The notes under the pieces were generated by a model. That model searched no databases. It saw only the letters and a list, made by a program, of their open reading frames with translations, and was not told the origin of the DNA. Made by a program: the position numbers and the translations under genes. Below, piece by piece: positions 17,553 through 26,189 of a DNA stretch of 64,000 nt. Each line of letters opens with the position of its first letter. Within the stretch, counting starts at the first letter, position 1. Origin of the DNA: DATAPE01 sp034667525 (GTDB taxonomy: Bacteria; Actinomycetota; CADDZG01; WHSQ01). Location of the stretch: assembly GCA_034667525.1 (NCBI GenBank), contig JAXDJO010000023.1, positions 1-64,000 of the forward strand. The letters run 5' to 3'.

Positions 17553-18131
17553 TCAGCGATCGATCAGCGTCGACTCGATCCGACGGTCTGGGATGAGCCA
17601 CATCAGAGCCACCGTGACGTAGAGGCCGAGGGCTATCCATCGATCGGCAAAGGCGACCAGAATCCCTATGAGGTAGAGGATCGGGGAGATTTTGCCCTTC
17701 AGATCGTTGCCCAGCGCGGCGGCAAGCCTCGAGCCGGGACCCTGATCGGAAACGATGGCGGTTTGAAGGATGAAATAGGCGATGGCGGCACCTAGGGAGA
17801 CCGCCCCGTATGCGGCGGTGGGAAGGGGCGCAAAGTGGTTCTCCCCCATCCATCCCGTAGCGAATGGGAACAACGACAACCAGAAGAGCAGGTGCAGGTT
17901 GGCCCACAGGATCTTTCCGTTGGTGCGCTCGGTGGTCGAGAGCATGTGGTGATGGTTGTTCCAGTAGATGCCGAGATTGGCGAAGCTCAGTACGTAGGCG
18001 AGGAAGACCGGCACTAGAGGCCGAAGAGCGGCGCCATCGGCGCTCTTCGGAACCTTCAGCTCCAGAACCATGATCGTTATCAGGATCGCGATGACTCCGT
18101 CGCTGAAGGCTTCCAGCCGGGATTTGGGCAC
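17553..18131 (-). CDS. TMEM175-family (DUF1211) potassium channel
   Basis: 192-residue membrane protein of the prokaryotic TMEM175 family. The signature RLEAFSDGVIAILITIMVLEL is in the first helix, and the second conserved stretch has YVLSFANLGIYWNNHHHML. Six membrane helices are expected. Characterised bacterial relatives form tetrameric K+-selective leak channels. The GTG at 18131 has GGAGG 3 nt upstream; a shorter spacing than usual, but no better start is in frame. It stands alone, and the 200-bp gaps on both sides hold no other gene. Confidence 0.88.
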   Translation of the reverse strand: MPKSRLEAFSDGVIAILITIMVLELKVPKSADGAALRPLVPVFLAYVLSFANLGIYWNNHHHMLSTTERTNGKILWANLHLLFWLSLFPFATGWMGENHFAPLPTAAYGAVSLGAAIAYFILQTAIVSDQGPGSRLAAALGNDLKGKISPILYLIGILVAFADRWIALGLYVTVALMWLIPDRRIESTLIDR

Positions 18132-18267
18132 GATCCTCCAGTCCGTCCCAAGGGGGCTCGGTGGTGAGTTGGTCCGCCGAAGCGTAGGCCTTCTCGCTCG
18201 ACGGTCGGGGCCCGAGCTGGAACTGATCGGGTCCCGGGGAGACCGGGGTCCCCTTTAGGCAGGGAAA

Positions 18268-18286
18268 TATAGTTGCGCGGTCAACT
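18268..18286 (+). promoter_or_regulatory. Candidate lon promoter with an inverted repeat over the -10
   Basis: TATAGT (18268-18273) is a good -10. AGTTG (18271-18275) and CAACT (18282-18286) form an inverted repeat covering its end and the expected start site, which could be an operator. No HspR (HAIR) or CIRCE box is seen. Confidence 0.35.
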
Positions 18287-18333
18287 GTTCTTTCTGTTGC
18301 CAGCCCGATGGAGGCTGAAAAGAAAGGATCCAG

Positions 18334-20661
18334 GTGACGGAAACCAAGACGGTGCAACTTCCCGTCGTATCTCTCGCCGGTGGGGTGGTACTTCCCCACA
18401 TGGTGGTAACGGTGGCTCTTGACGACCCCGAGATGGAGGCGGCGATCGGGGCCGCCCGTAATGCTGAAGACCTGATCCTGCTCGTGCCCAGGTTGCCAGA
18501 CCGGTCGGGTCGCATCGGAACGATCGCGAAGATAGAAGAGGTAGGCGCGGCCCCCAACGGTAGCCAGGTCTCAGTTCTGCGGGGCCTCTATCGAGCGGTG
18601 GTTGGCAGCGGTGTGCCGGGATCCGCAGGAGCTCTGTGGGTTCAGGCGACCATTTCGGAAGATCCCGATTTCTCGAGCGAGCGGGTTACGGAGCTCGCGC
18701 AGATGTACCGGGCGCTGATCGACAACATCGTGGAAGCGCGTGGCGGCCCCAGTGGCGCTCCGTTCCTTCGCGGGATAACCGATCCTGGTCAGCTCGCGGA
18801 TACATCAGGCTATTCGCCTTCGCTCACTTTCGAGCAGAAGGTCGAGGTTCTGGAGACCCTGGACGTTGAGGAGCGGTTGGACAAGCTGATCGTCTGGGCG
18901 AGAAACACCCTTGCAGAGATCTCTATCAAGGACAAGATCCGCAACGAGGTCTCGGAGGGGATGGAGAAGACGCAGCGAGAGTTCTTTCTTCGCCAGCAGT
19001 TGGAAGCGATAAAGAAGGAGCTTGGCGAGAGCGATGGTGACGTGGTCGCCGAATACAGGACGAAGGTCGAGAACCTTGGGATGCCCGAAGCGGTTAGGAC
19101 TGAGGTGGACCGCGAGCTCGACCGTCTCGAGCGAATGAGTGAGCAGAGCCCTGAGTATGGCTGGATCCGCAACTACCTAGACTGGATGGTCGAGCTCCCC
19201 TGGAATGTGGCCTCCGACGACAACTATGACGTGACGGAGGCGCGCCGCGTGCTGGATTCGGATCACACGGGTCTGGATGACGTGAAAGATCGGATCATCG
19301 AGTTCCTGGCGGTGCGAAAGTTGCGTGAGGATCGCGGCGTACTGACCCCTAGTGGGCGCGGCTCCGGTGCGATCATCACTCTCGTCGGGCCACCCGGGGT
19401 GGGAAAGACGTCCCTCGGTGAATCCGTCGCACGAGCGATGGGCCGCAAATTCGCCCGCATCTCGCTCGGCGGCATACATGACGAAGCGGAGATCCGGGGA
19501 CATAGACGAACCTACGTTGGGGCCCTTCCCGGCCGGATCGCGCGAGCCCTGAAGGAAGCCGGGACCAGAAACCCGGTAATCATGCTCGACGAGATAGACA
19601 AAGTCGGGTCCGACTGGCGTGGTGACCCCTCTTCTGCACTTCTGGAGGTGCTGGATCCTGCACAGAACCATTCCTTCCGCGACCACTACCTGGAGGTGGA
19701 TCTCGACCTTTCAGAGGTGCTGTTCATCCCGACAGCTAATGTGATCGAGACGATCCCGGCCCCCTTGCTGGACCGCATGGAGTTGGTTCGACTCGACGGC
19801 TACACGGAAGAGGAAAAGGTAGGGATAGCTCGCGATCACCTCCTACCGCGTCAGCTCGAGCGGAATGGTTTGCTAGAAGGCGAGGTGCTCTTAACCGATC
19901 GAGCGCTGCGAGCAGTGATCGCTGAGCACACCCGGGAGGCAGGCGTTCGAAACCTCGAGCGGGAGATCGGCAAGGTTCTGCGAAAGGCTGCCACGCGGAT
20001 CGCGGCGGAGGAAGCAACGCCGCCGGTGGAGATTGATGACATCACGGATTACCTGGGCCGAGCCAGGTTCCAGTTCGAGGCGGCAGATCGGACTTCCGTT
20101 CCGGGAGTTGCCACAGGGCTGGCGGTTACCGGGCATGGTGGAGACGTCCTGTTCATCGAGGCCACCGTTATGCAGGGGGAACCGGGTCTGACCCTGACGG
20201 GCCAGCTGGGTGAAGTGATGAAAGAGTCGGCTCAGATCGCTCTTTCCTACGTTCGCTCGCATGCGGAGCAGCTTGGTCTCACCACCGATTTCGATCGCAC
20301 CCGCATCCACCTTCACGTACCGGCGGGGGCGGTTCCCAAGGATGGTCCGTCGGCAGGCGTCACGATGACGACTGCACTGACCAGTCTCCTGACGGGCAGG
20401 CCGGTCCGGAGCAGCGTGGGAATGACGGGCGAAGTGACCTTGCAGGGTCACGTGCTGCCGATCGGAGGAGTCAAGCAGAAGGTACTGGCGGCGCACCGGG
20501 CGGGCCTTCGTGAGGTGATCTTGCCCTCGCGGAACGAGGGGGATCTGGACGACCTACCCGAGAGCGTTCGCGAAGAGATGACCTTCCATATCGCTGGCGA
20601 GGTGAGCGAGGTGCTGCAGGTTGCGCTCGAGCAGAGTCTCGAGAGCGACCGGGCAGCGTGA
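18334..20661 (+). CDS. lon: ATP-dependent protease Lon
   Basis: 775-residue LonA protease. The N-terminal substrate-binding domain (LPVVSLAGGVVLPHMVV) is followed by a coiled segment, an AAA+ domain with Walker A GPPGVGKTS and Lys358, and Walker B in PVIMLDEIDKVG. The protease domain has the Ser673-Lys716 dyad, in KDGPSAGVTM and GGVKQK, spaced 43 residues apart as in E. coli Lon. All key residues are present. It degrades misfolded and regulatory proteins in the cytoplasm. GTG 18334 is preceded by AAAGGA. It is a single-gene unit. Confidence 0.97.
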   Translation: MTETKTVQLPVVSLAGGVVLPHMVVTVALDDPEMEAAIGAARNAEDLILLVPRLPDRSGRIGTIAKIEEVGAAPNGSQVSVLRGLYRAVVGSGVPGSAGALWVQATISEDPDFSSERVTELAQMYRALIDNIVEARGGPSGAPFLRGITDPGQLADTSGYSPSLTFEQKVEVLETLDVEERLDKLIVWARNTLAEISIKDKIRNEVSEGMEKTQREFFLRQQLEAIKKELGESDGDVVAEYRTKVENLGMPEAVRTEVDRELDRLERMSEQSPEYGWIRNYLDWMVELPWNVASDDNYDVTEARRVLDSDHTGLDDVKDRIIEFLAVRKLREDRGVLTPSGRGSGAIITLVGPPGVGKTSLGESVARAMGRKFARISLGGIHDEAEIRGHRRTYVGALPGRIARALKEAGTRNPVIMLDEIDKVGSDWRGDPSSALLEVLDPAQNHSFRDHYLEVDLDLSEVLFIPTANVIETIPAPLLDRMELVRLDGYTEEEKVGIARDHLLPRQLERNGLLEGEVLLTDRALRAVIAEHTREAGVRNLEREIGKVLRKAATRIAAEEATPPVEIDDITDYLGRARFQFEAADRTSVPGVATGLAVTGHGGDVLFIEATVMQGEPGLTLTGQLGEVMKESAQIALSYVRSHAEQLGLTTDFDRTRIHLHVPAGAVPKDGPSAGVTMTTALTSLLTGRPVRSSVGMTGEVTLQGHVLPIGGVKQKVLAAHRAGLREVILPSRNEGDLDDLPESVREEMTFHIAGEVSEVLQVALEQSLESDRAA

Positions 20662-20749
20662 TGACAGGCAACTGAGGACGCGGCCTGTAGGTGCTTAGAG
20701 AGGTGGCCCCAGGCTCCTGAGAGGGGCGTCTTTTAAAAGGGGCACTTCC

Positions 20750-20755
20750 TATACT
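20750..20755 (+). promoter_or_regulatory. -10 element of the methyltransferase gene
   Basis: TATACT, about 30 nt upstream of the start, leaving a short leader that carries GGAGG. Confidence 0.45.
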
Positions 20756-20788
20756 TCGGGGACGGCTGGGTGATCGGAGGCGATGCCC

Positions 20789-21616
20789 ATGCGACCCGGA
20801 TACGCGGTGCGGGCAACGCGCAACATCTTGCGTCATCCCCAAGAAGGGATCGATCGGGTACGCGGGCGGATGGATAGGCGCCGGGACAAGAAGGAGCTCG
20901 ACGCGCTCGGAATTCCTGCGAGCGACTTTTTTGGAACGGTCGCAGATTGGGCTCCTCGCCTCCATGCTGAGCTCGAACAGCCGTGGCCTTGTCAGACTGC
21001 CGCATCGTTCGGCGAGCTCTGGGACCGTATCGTTTCCGAACTCAGCAGCGCAGGTGTACGTGTGGGCAAACAATCCTATGGCGGGTGGAACGATTGCGAC
21101 CGCGCCTTCGCCGAGGCCCTGTCCTGCATCGTGGCCCATGAAAGGCCGGCGACTGTGGTGGAGACCGGCGTCGGTCATGGCGTGACGAGCCGCGTGATCC
21201 TCGAGGGTATGGAGCGCCATGGGAGCGGTCATCTGTGGAGCATCGATCTTCCGGCCGCGGACCCTGCTCTCCATCGCCAGATCGGCATCGCCATTCCCGA
21301 GAACTTGCGCAATCGCTGGACGTACATCGAGGGAACAAGCCGGAAGCGCCTCCCGCAACTTCTCATGGAATTCCAGGCGCTTGATCTTTTCGTTCACGAC
21401 AGCCTGCACACCCGGCGCAACCTGGGCTTCGAGCTCGAGTCGGCATGGGCGATCATGCGGCCCGGGGGAGTTGCTGTAGTCGACGATATCAACCACAGCC
21501 TTGGGTTCAAAAGGTTTGTTGACACGGATGACTCGACGGTGTGGTTGTCCGCAAGACACGTGAGCACCGCAGCCGGTCTTTGGGGCGTGGCGATCAAGCC
21601 ACAGAGCTCACAATAA
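20789..21616 (+). CDS. SAM-dependent methyltransferase, class I type
   Basis: About 275 residues. A helical N-terminal region (about 1-95) precedes a Rossmann-like methyltransferase domain whose motif I is VVETGVGHGVTSRVIL. The acidic strand end HLWSIDLPA would hold the SAM ribose. A DLFVHDSLHTRRNL segment and GGVAVVDDI match the Methyltransf_24 type. The substrate is unknown; relatives act on sugars or small molecules. ATG 20789 is chosen because GGAGG is 8 nt upstream; ATG 20783 would leave only 2 nt. Confidence 0.8.
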   Translation: MRPGYAVRATRNILRHPQEGIDRVRGRMDRRRDKKELDALGIPASDFFGTVADWAPRLHAELEQPWPCQTAASFGELWDRIVSELSSAGVRVGKQSYGGWNDCDRAFAEALSCIVAHERPATVVETGVGHGVTSRVILEGMERHGSGHLWSIDLPAADPALHRQIGIAIPENLRNRWTYIEGTSRKRLPQLLMEFQALDLFVHDSLHTRRNLGFELESAWAIMRPGGVAVVDDINHSLGFKRFVDTDDSTVWLSARHVSTAAGLWGVAIKPQSSQ

Positions 21617-21680
21617 TCGGGACCATCGGGCACTGACTGATGATTACTGGAGTAAGAGCTCATTCGGGAGTCTCTCGTAG

Positions 21681-21754
21681 TCGGGAAGGGGGGATTTGAA
21701 CCCCCGGCCTCTGCGTCCCGAACGCAGCGCGCTGCCAAACTGCGCCACTTCCCG
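21681..21754 (-). tRNA. tRNA-Pro (anticodon CGG)
   Basis: 74 nt tRNA on the minus strand with acceptor CGGGAAG, anticodon CGG, T-loop TTCAAAT and discriminator A. CCA is not encoded. It reads CCG. Confidence 0.95.
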
Positions 21755-21761
21755 TTGCCGC

Positions 21762-21767
21762 ATCCTA
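21762..21767 (-). promoter_or_regulatory. -10 element of tRNA-Pro
   Basis: TAGGAT on the minus strand, exactly 7 nt before the mature tRNA 5' end. Confidence 0.5.
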
Positions 21768-21871
21768 CAAGGTGCCCATTTCAGACTTCGTGCGGTCCAT
21801 TAACTGCATCCGAGTGACTTATCTCGCTCTACTCTGGGCATGTCGATCAGCCCCTTCGCCCGATCACCGAA

Positions 21872-22735
21872 CTAGACGAGGCGGGGGACCAACTCCAGCA
21901 CGGTGGCCTCGGGTCGACAATCGAAACGGATGGGTGAGAACCTTCCGGTTCCCAGCCCCGGCGAAACGTGCAGCCAGCCGTTGCCGATCTTGTGGGCCCC
22001 TCCGGCCAACCCGGTCGGCAAAGAGCAGTTTGTCACCAGCGCACCGTACAGAGGCATGCGCACCTGTCCCGCGTGGGTGTGGCCTGCAACCACGAGATCG
22101 AACCCAGCGAGAAGCCATTCGGACACCACTTCAGGAGAATGAACCAGCCCGATGGCGAAGGTGTCGTCCTTGTCCCGGTGGATGACGCGCACATCATGTC
22201 GGCCGAGATACGGGTCGTCGACGCCCGCGAGCTTTAGTCTCCCCCACTCCGTGTCGACGACCGTGGACGCATTGGACAACGATTGCCACCCGTTTCCGCG
22301 TAGCCCGGCCTCGAGCGCCGGAGTTGCCGCTTTGGGGGCCGCAAGGGGTCCCTTCTTGCCGGTGAAGTACTTGGCGTACGACGTGAAACGTGACTGGTGA
22401 TAATCGTGAGAGCCCAGGACGTAGAAGCACCCGAGACGCGCCTTCAATCTCGAGAAGCATTCGATCAACGGCCCGATCCCGGAATCGTCTTCGATCAGAT
22501 CTCCCGTGGCAAGAACAAGGTCGATGTTTTCGAGCTCGCTTAGCCCCGTCACGAACCGGGCAAGTTTGTGATCGCGGCCCTTGAGGTGCAGATCCGAGAT
22601 GTGCAATATCTTGAGCTCCGGCCCCCCCGGTCTTACCTGGAGCTTGTGATCCGTCAGCCGGTAGCGGTACGGCTCCACCAGGGAGTAAGCGGTCACAGCG
22701 GCCGCGACGAGCGCCGCGCGACCCAGGAATCTCAT
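21872..22735 (-). CDS. Membrane-anchored metallophosphoesterase (YkuE/YaeI-like)
   Basis: 287 residues. An N-terminal membrane anchor (GRAALVAAAVTAYSLV) precedes a calcineurin-like phosphoesterase domain. Metal-binding motifs appear in order: ILHISDLHLK (DxH), VLATGDLIED (GDxxxD), VLGSHDYH (GNH-like, with Ser), GLVHSPEV and VVAGHTHAGQV (GHTH). Relatives act at the membrane on lipid or nucleotide phosphates, such as UDP-diacylglucosamine. The longer upstream frame is rejected because TATGCT lies 8 nt before ATG 22735. It is divergent from the RsbU gene and shares its -10. Confidence 0.88.
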   Translation of the reverse strand: MRFLGRAALVAAAVTAYSLVEPYRYRLTDHKLQVRPGGPELKILHISDLHLKGRDHKLARFVTGLSELENIDLVLATGDLIEDDSGIGPLIECFSRLKARLGCFYVLGSHDYHQSRFTSYAKYFTGKKGPLAAPKAATPALEAGLRGNGWQSLSNASTVVDTEWGRLKLAGVDDPYLGRHDVRVIHRDKDDTFAIGLVHSPEVVSEWLLAGFDLVVAGHTHAGQVRMPLYGALVTNCSLPTGLAGGAHKIGNGWLHVSPGLGTGRFSPIRFDCRPEATVLELVPRLV

Positions 22736-22743
22736 CGCTTTCG

Positions 22744-22751
22744 AGCATACT
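22744..22751. promoter_or_regulatory. Shared -10 core for two divergent leaderless genes
   Basis: AGCATACT. Rightward, CATACT plus 6 nt leads to GTG 22758. Leftward, TATGCT plus 8 nt leads to ATG 22735. The two hexamers overlap by four bases. Confidence 0.45.
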
Positions 22752-22757
22752 GGCGGG

Positions 22758-24365
22758 GTGAGGCTGTCCCTGCGTTGGAAGATCGCCGGGGGCTTCGGTG
22801 TGCTGCTTATCCTCATCGTGGCTCTCGGTTGGGTGACCTTGTCCTTGTTCGGATCTCTTCGAACAGTCCAACGTCGCGTGCTTGATCAAGCTGTGCCGGA
22901 ATTGGTCGCCATCGATCAGATCGTGCGCTCTTACACCGCGCAATCCGCAGCCGTTCGCGGTTACCTGATCGTGAGTCAGACTTCGCTCCTGGACCAGTAC
23001 AGGAACGAGGTCCGCATCTCAAAGCGCTACGAAACGCGAGCCCAAGAACTGTTCAAGGACGCCGGCCAAAACAGTCACTCTCTCAACGAGCTGGTATCGG
23101 CAGGTGCTGCGTTCCAGCAGCTCGTGGATCGCCGGGTGCTCCCACTGGCGGAGAAGGGAAGACACAAGGATGCTTTCCACGTTCTCGGCACGGTGGGTAC
23201 TCCGCTCATCAACCAGATCGACCGCGACAGCTCGCAGCTTCGTAATTCCCAGAGCCGAACGGTGGCGCGAAGCGAACAGAATCTCAGCGCTCACTCGAGT
23301 AGGACTGTCCTCATCCTGCTGGGGGTAACGGGAGGAGCATTGCTTCTCGGCATCGTTTTGGCCGTTGTGCTGCCCCGACGGCTCGTGGTAGATCTGCAGC
23401 GTTTGGTTGATGCCGCTCGAGCGATCGGACGTGGTGATTTCGATCAGCAGATCAAGATCGAGTCTGGTGACGAAGTAGAGGAGCTCGCGGCACGGTTTGG
23501 AGAGATGCAGTCTGGGCTCAAGCGACTCCAGCAGCTTGCGATGCAAGATCGGGAGTTGGAGATCGCAGCCAATATCCAACGCAGCTTGCTGCAACGCTTG
23601 ATCCCTGAGACGCCGGGCTTCGTTCTGCTGCCGGTGCATCGACAGGCCAATCTGGTCGGCGGGGATTGGTATGACATCGACTACGAAGGCAGAACCCTCA
23701 CGCTCGCGGTGGGTGATGCGTCGGGAAAGGGGATCGGGGCAGCCTTGATGGCTACCGTTCTGTTGTCGGTGCTACGAGCCGAACGCCGTTTGGCAGCGGG
23801 AGCCGAGCGAGTGATCCAACGAACCAATGAAGCCCTGCGCGAAGCGACGGACATCGACGCTTTTACGACCCTCATCTATGCGACGGTCGAAGCTCAAACC
23901 GGGGAGGTCAGATGGCTCAACATGGGTCATCCCTCTCCGTTCATCGTGAGGACCTCGAGGAGCGACTCGGAGACACCGCCGCGGGGCTATTACATAGAGG
24001 GACCGCGGAACAAAGCGCTCGGCTGGTTCCAGGATCCCGGATTGTCCGAAACGATCATCCGGATCGCCCCCGGGGATCGGATGGTCTTCTTCACGGACGG
24101 GTTCATAGAGGCGAAGTCTGCCGAGGGAGATGTCTTCGGCGAACGCCGGCTGGCGGAGGCGATAACGAAGGCAGGAACCCTCCCCCTAGGGGCTGTGGGC
24201 GACGCTGTGGTCGGGGAGGTGGAGACGTTCGCTGCCGGTAAGCTCGATGACGACCTCACCATGCTGGTCGTGGAGTTCCAGGGGGTTCCGGTGGCCGTGA
24301 AGGCGCGAGCTGCTGAAGTTGGCAACATCGAGACTGGGGAGCCGCTGTGGCACAGCAGAAGGTAG
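22758..24365 (+). CDS. HAMP-PP2C (SpoIIE/RsbU-type) serine phosphatase
   Basis: 535-residue membrane phosphatase. TM1 (about 9-31) and TM2 (about 185-206) flank an extracellular helical sensor, followed by a HAMP domain and a SpoIIE-type PP2C domain (about 290-515). Metal motifs are NLVGGDWYDID, VGDASGKGIGAALMA, GHPSPFIV, FFTDGFIEA and DDDLTMLVVE. These enzymes dephosphorylate STAS anti-sigma antagonists, and such a gene (24347) overlaps its 3' end by 19 nt. No kinase of the RsbW type is nearby. GTG 22758 lies 6 nt after CATACT. Confidence 0.93.
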   Translation: MRLSLRWKIAGGFGVLLILIVALGWVTLSLFGSLRTVQRRVLDQAVPELVAIDQIVRSYTAQSAAVRGYLIVSQTSLLDQYRNEVRISKRYETRAQELFKDAGQNSHSLNELVSAGAAFQQLVDRRVLPLAEKGRHKDAFHVLGTVGTPLINQIDRDSSQLRNSQSRTVARSEQNLSAHSSRTVLILLGVTGGALLLGIVLAVVLPRRLVVDLQRLVDAARAIGRGDFDQQIKIESGDEVEELAARFGEMQSGLKRLQQLAMQDRELEIAANIQRSLLQRLIPETPGFVLLPVHRQANLVGGDWYDIDYEGRTLTLAVGDASGKGIGAALMATVLLSVLRAERRLAAGAERVIQRTNEALREATDIDAFTTLIYATVEAQTGEVRWLNMGHPSPFIVRTSRSDSETPPRGYYIEGPRNKALGWFQDPGLSETIIRIAPGDRMVFFTDGFIEAKSAEGDVFGERRLAEAITKAGTLPLGAVGDAVVGEVETFAAGKLDDDLTMLVVEFQGVPVAVKARAAEVGNIETGEPLWHSRR

Positions 24366-24700
24366 ATATAGCGATCACCGACGAGGGCGATTACAAGCTG
24401 TTGCGACCGAGCGGCGATCTTGATGTGTATACGGTGGGTTCACTTCGTGACGCGATCGGTCAGATCGTGACTCTCGACAAGCCGAAAGTAGTGGTCGACC
24501 TGGACGCGGTGCCCTTCATGGACTCCAGCGGACTCGGTGCGCTTATGGGCGGTGTCAGGAGACTCCGAGAGGCCGGCGGCGATCTTGCCATCGCCTGCAC
24601 TCGTGAGCAACATCTGAAGTTGTTCTCGATAACGGGATTTGGAGAAGGCGTGTCGATCGCACCGACAGTCGAGGAAGCGGCCCAGGGCTTCAAGAGCTGA
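24347..24700 (+). CDS. STAS-domain anti-sigma factor antagonist
   Basis: 117-residue single STAS domain with the phosphorylation motif FMDSSGLGAL (Ser60/Ser61), as in SpoIIAA and RsbV. When unphosphorylated, such proteins release a sigma factor by binding its anti-sigma kinase. It overlaps the end of the upstream PP2C phosphatase, its probable activator, so the two form a switch. The kinase/anti-sigma partner and the sigma factor are not in the window. Confidence 0.93.
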   Translation: MAQQKVDIAITDEGDYKLLRPSGDLDVYTVGSLRDAIGQIVTLDKPKVVVDLDAVPFMDSSGLGALMGGVRRLREAGGDLAIACTREQHLKLFSITGFGEGVSIAPTVEEAAQGFKS

Positions 24701-24818
24701 CACTCGATCAGCTGATCGGAGTGAGGCACTTCTCGGGCGAGCCTCGCGTCGCTCGAAGGTGGCCCCCGGCAGTGACGTCCCTCCGCCATCCATACGGGCC
24801 GCGCTCAAGGGGCGCGAG

Positions 24819-24836
24819 GAGTTAGCGGGCTAACTC
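24819..24836. terminator. Stem-loop between convergent genes
   Basis: A perfect 7-bp stem GAGTTAG/CTAACTC with loop CGGG. It covers the stop codon of the minus-strand gene and lacks a U-tract, so termination is uncertain. Confidence 0.35.
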
Positions 24837-25699
24837 GGTAGCGTGAGCTCCAGGATGTCGCATTCGTCGCGCCAGCGGCGAGCTGTGTCCTCGGGAACAC
24901 CCGGGATGTTGAGTCGCTTCTCTGCGATCTTCTCGGCGATGCGGTCCCACTCGGCTCCCGCTTCGATCAGCCGCACGCTCGCAGGCAGCTCTGCGACCCT
25001 TGCATTCCTGCCCTTCCACCGCACGATGACCTCGCACTCGCGAAGGGAGCGGGCGTTCGGTATTACCTGTTGCCTCTCGCCCGAGAGGACGTAGATCTTG
25101 CCTTGATCCGCAACAAACCAGACGGGCAACTGCTTTGTCTGGCCCCCGTCTCGCCACCGCAACCAGATGATGGTGGATTTCTTCAATGAGTCCTGGACCG
25201 CAGCCCCCATGGATGCCTCTGCCACTGCGGAAAACTCCGGGCCCCATGTAAGACCGTCCGAGATCTCGTAGGTGACCGACGCCCAGCTGTGATCGGTCGG
25301 GATCAATACGTTCCACTCGGCAAAATTGAAGAAGTATTTGATTGCTTCTTCCGGTGTTGCGTAGTCGCCGTATTGGGCAAGCTCGATCTCTCCATCGGCT
25401 CGTTCGCGGAAGCAGAACACCCAGTTTCGGTGAGTGGGCGATAGGTAAGCTTCCGCCCAATGCACTCGAGGCTCGGCCACTTCGAGGTGCATGCCGATGC
25501 AGTCGTCCGGGATGTTGGCTTCGAAGCCGGTCCAGTACACCTGAACGATGCGCTTGACGTTGTTCTCCAGACTTATCCGCAAGGGTGCGGGGGCCCCCTC
25601 GGCGCGGCCCCGCTTCAGCTCCAACCGGCTGATGTTGCGGGCAATCTCATCGAGGATCGGGGCGAACCTCGACGTGTTGGTCTGCTCCGCTAGAGCCAA
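24830..25699 (-). CDS. Conserved hypothetical protein, possibly FMN-binding split-barrel-like
   Basis: 289 residues, soluble, no signal peptide. I do not recognise the family with certainty. The second half (about 175-245), with LPVWFVADQGKIYVLSGERQQ and CEVIVRWKGRNARV, resembles the strand order of pyridoxamine-phosphate-oxidase-like split barrels. The first half is rich in aromatic residues and contains THRNWVFCFRERADGEIEL. It starts 4 nt after the sdhC stop and is the last gene of an apparent four-gene operon with two ArsA-type ATPases and sdhC. Confidence 0.6.
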   Translation of the reverse strand: MALAEQTNTSRFAPILDEIARNISRLELKRGRAEGAPAPLRISLENNVKRIVQVYWTGFEANIPDDCIGMHLEVAEPRVHWAEAYLSPTHRNWVFCFRERADGEIELAQYGDYATPEEAIKYFFNFAEWNVLIPTDHSWASVTYEISDGLTWGPEFSAVAEASMGAAVQDSLKKSTIIWLRWRDGGQTKQLPVWFVADQGKIYVLSGERQQVIPNARSLRECEVIVRWKGRNARVAELPASVRLIEAGAEWDRIAEKIAEKRLNIPGVPEDTARRWRDECDILELTLPS

Positions 25700-25703
25700 G
25701 ACG

Positions 25704-26189
25704 TCACCGAGCCAGTGGCGACAGCTGGTAGGCCCGATGCAGCATGATCACCGCTGCCGGAAGAAAGCCGGCGACGAACAAAGCGAACTCGATATACGCG
25801 AAGGTCTTCTGACGCAGGGCGAGACTCGGCCAGAAATCAAAGAGGATGATCCGCAGCCCGTTCAACGCGTGATAGAGCACCGCGCCGATCAACAGAACCT
25901 CGAAGGGGTTGAACCACCACTGCTTGTAGAGGGTCACCGTTTCGTTATAGAAGTGGCCGCCGAGCCCCACGCCGAAGGTGTCCACGATGTGGCCGAAGAG
26001 GAAGGCGATCACCCCAACTCCGGTGATCCTGTGGGCGGCCCAAGACCACTGCCCGATGCCCCCCTTGTAGGCCGGACCCTTCTCCCGGCGCCTGAGCCGG
26101 AACAGGTCCACCAGCAGGAACAAGGCGAACAACCCGCTGCCGATGGTAAGGACGGCGACCAAGACCTCGATCAATTTAGGACCGATCAT
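25704..26189 (-). CDS. sdhC: Succinate dehydrogenase cytochrome b subunit (SdhC-like)
   Basis: 161 residues with four hydrophobic segments. The family signature WSWAAHRITGVGVIAFLFGH is in the first core helix and LYHALNGLRIILFDFWP in the second, giving the conserved Ser/Arg/His of the quinone site and the heme-ligating His. It would anchor SdhAB in the membrane and pass electrons to quinone. No sdhA, sdhB or sdhD is adjacent, which is unusual. Its ATG overlaps the stop of the upstream ArsA-type gene (ATGA). TATTCT, 7 nt upstream, could also act as a -10. Confidence 0.85.
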   Translation of the reverse strand: MIGPKLIEVLVAVLTIGSGLFALFLLVDLFRLRRREKGPAYKGGIGQWSWAAHRITGVGVIAFLFGHIVDTFGVGLGGHFYNETVTLYKQWWFNPFEVLLIGAVLYHALNGLRIILFDFWPSLALRQKTFAYIEFALFVAGFLPAAVIMLHRAYQLSPLAR

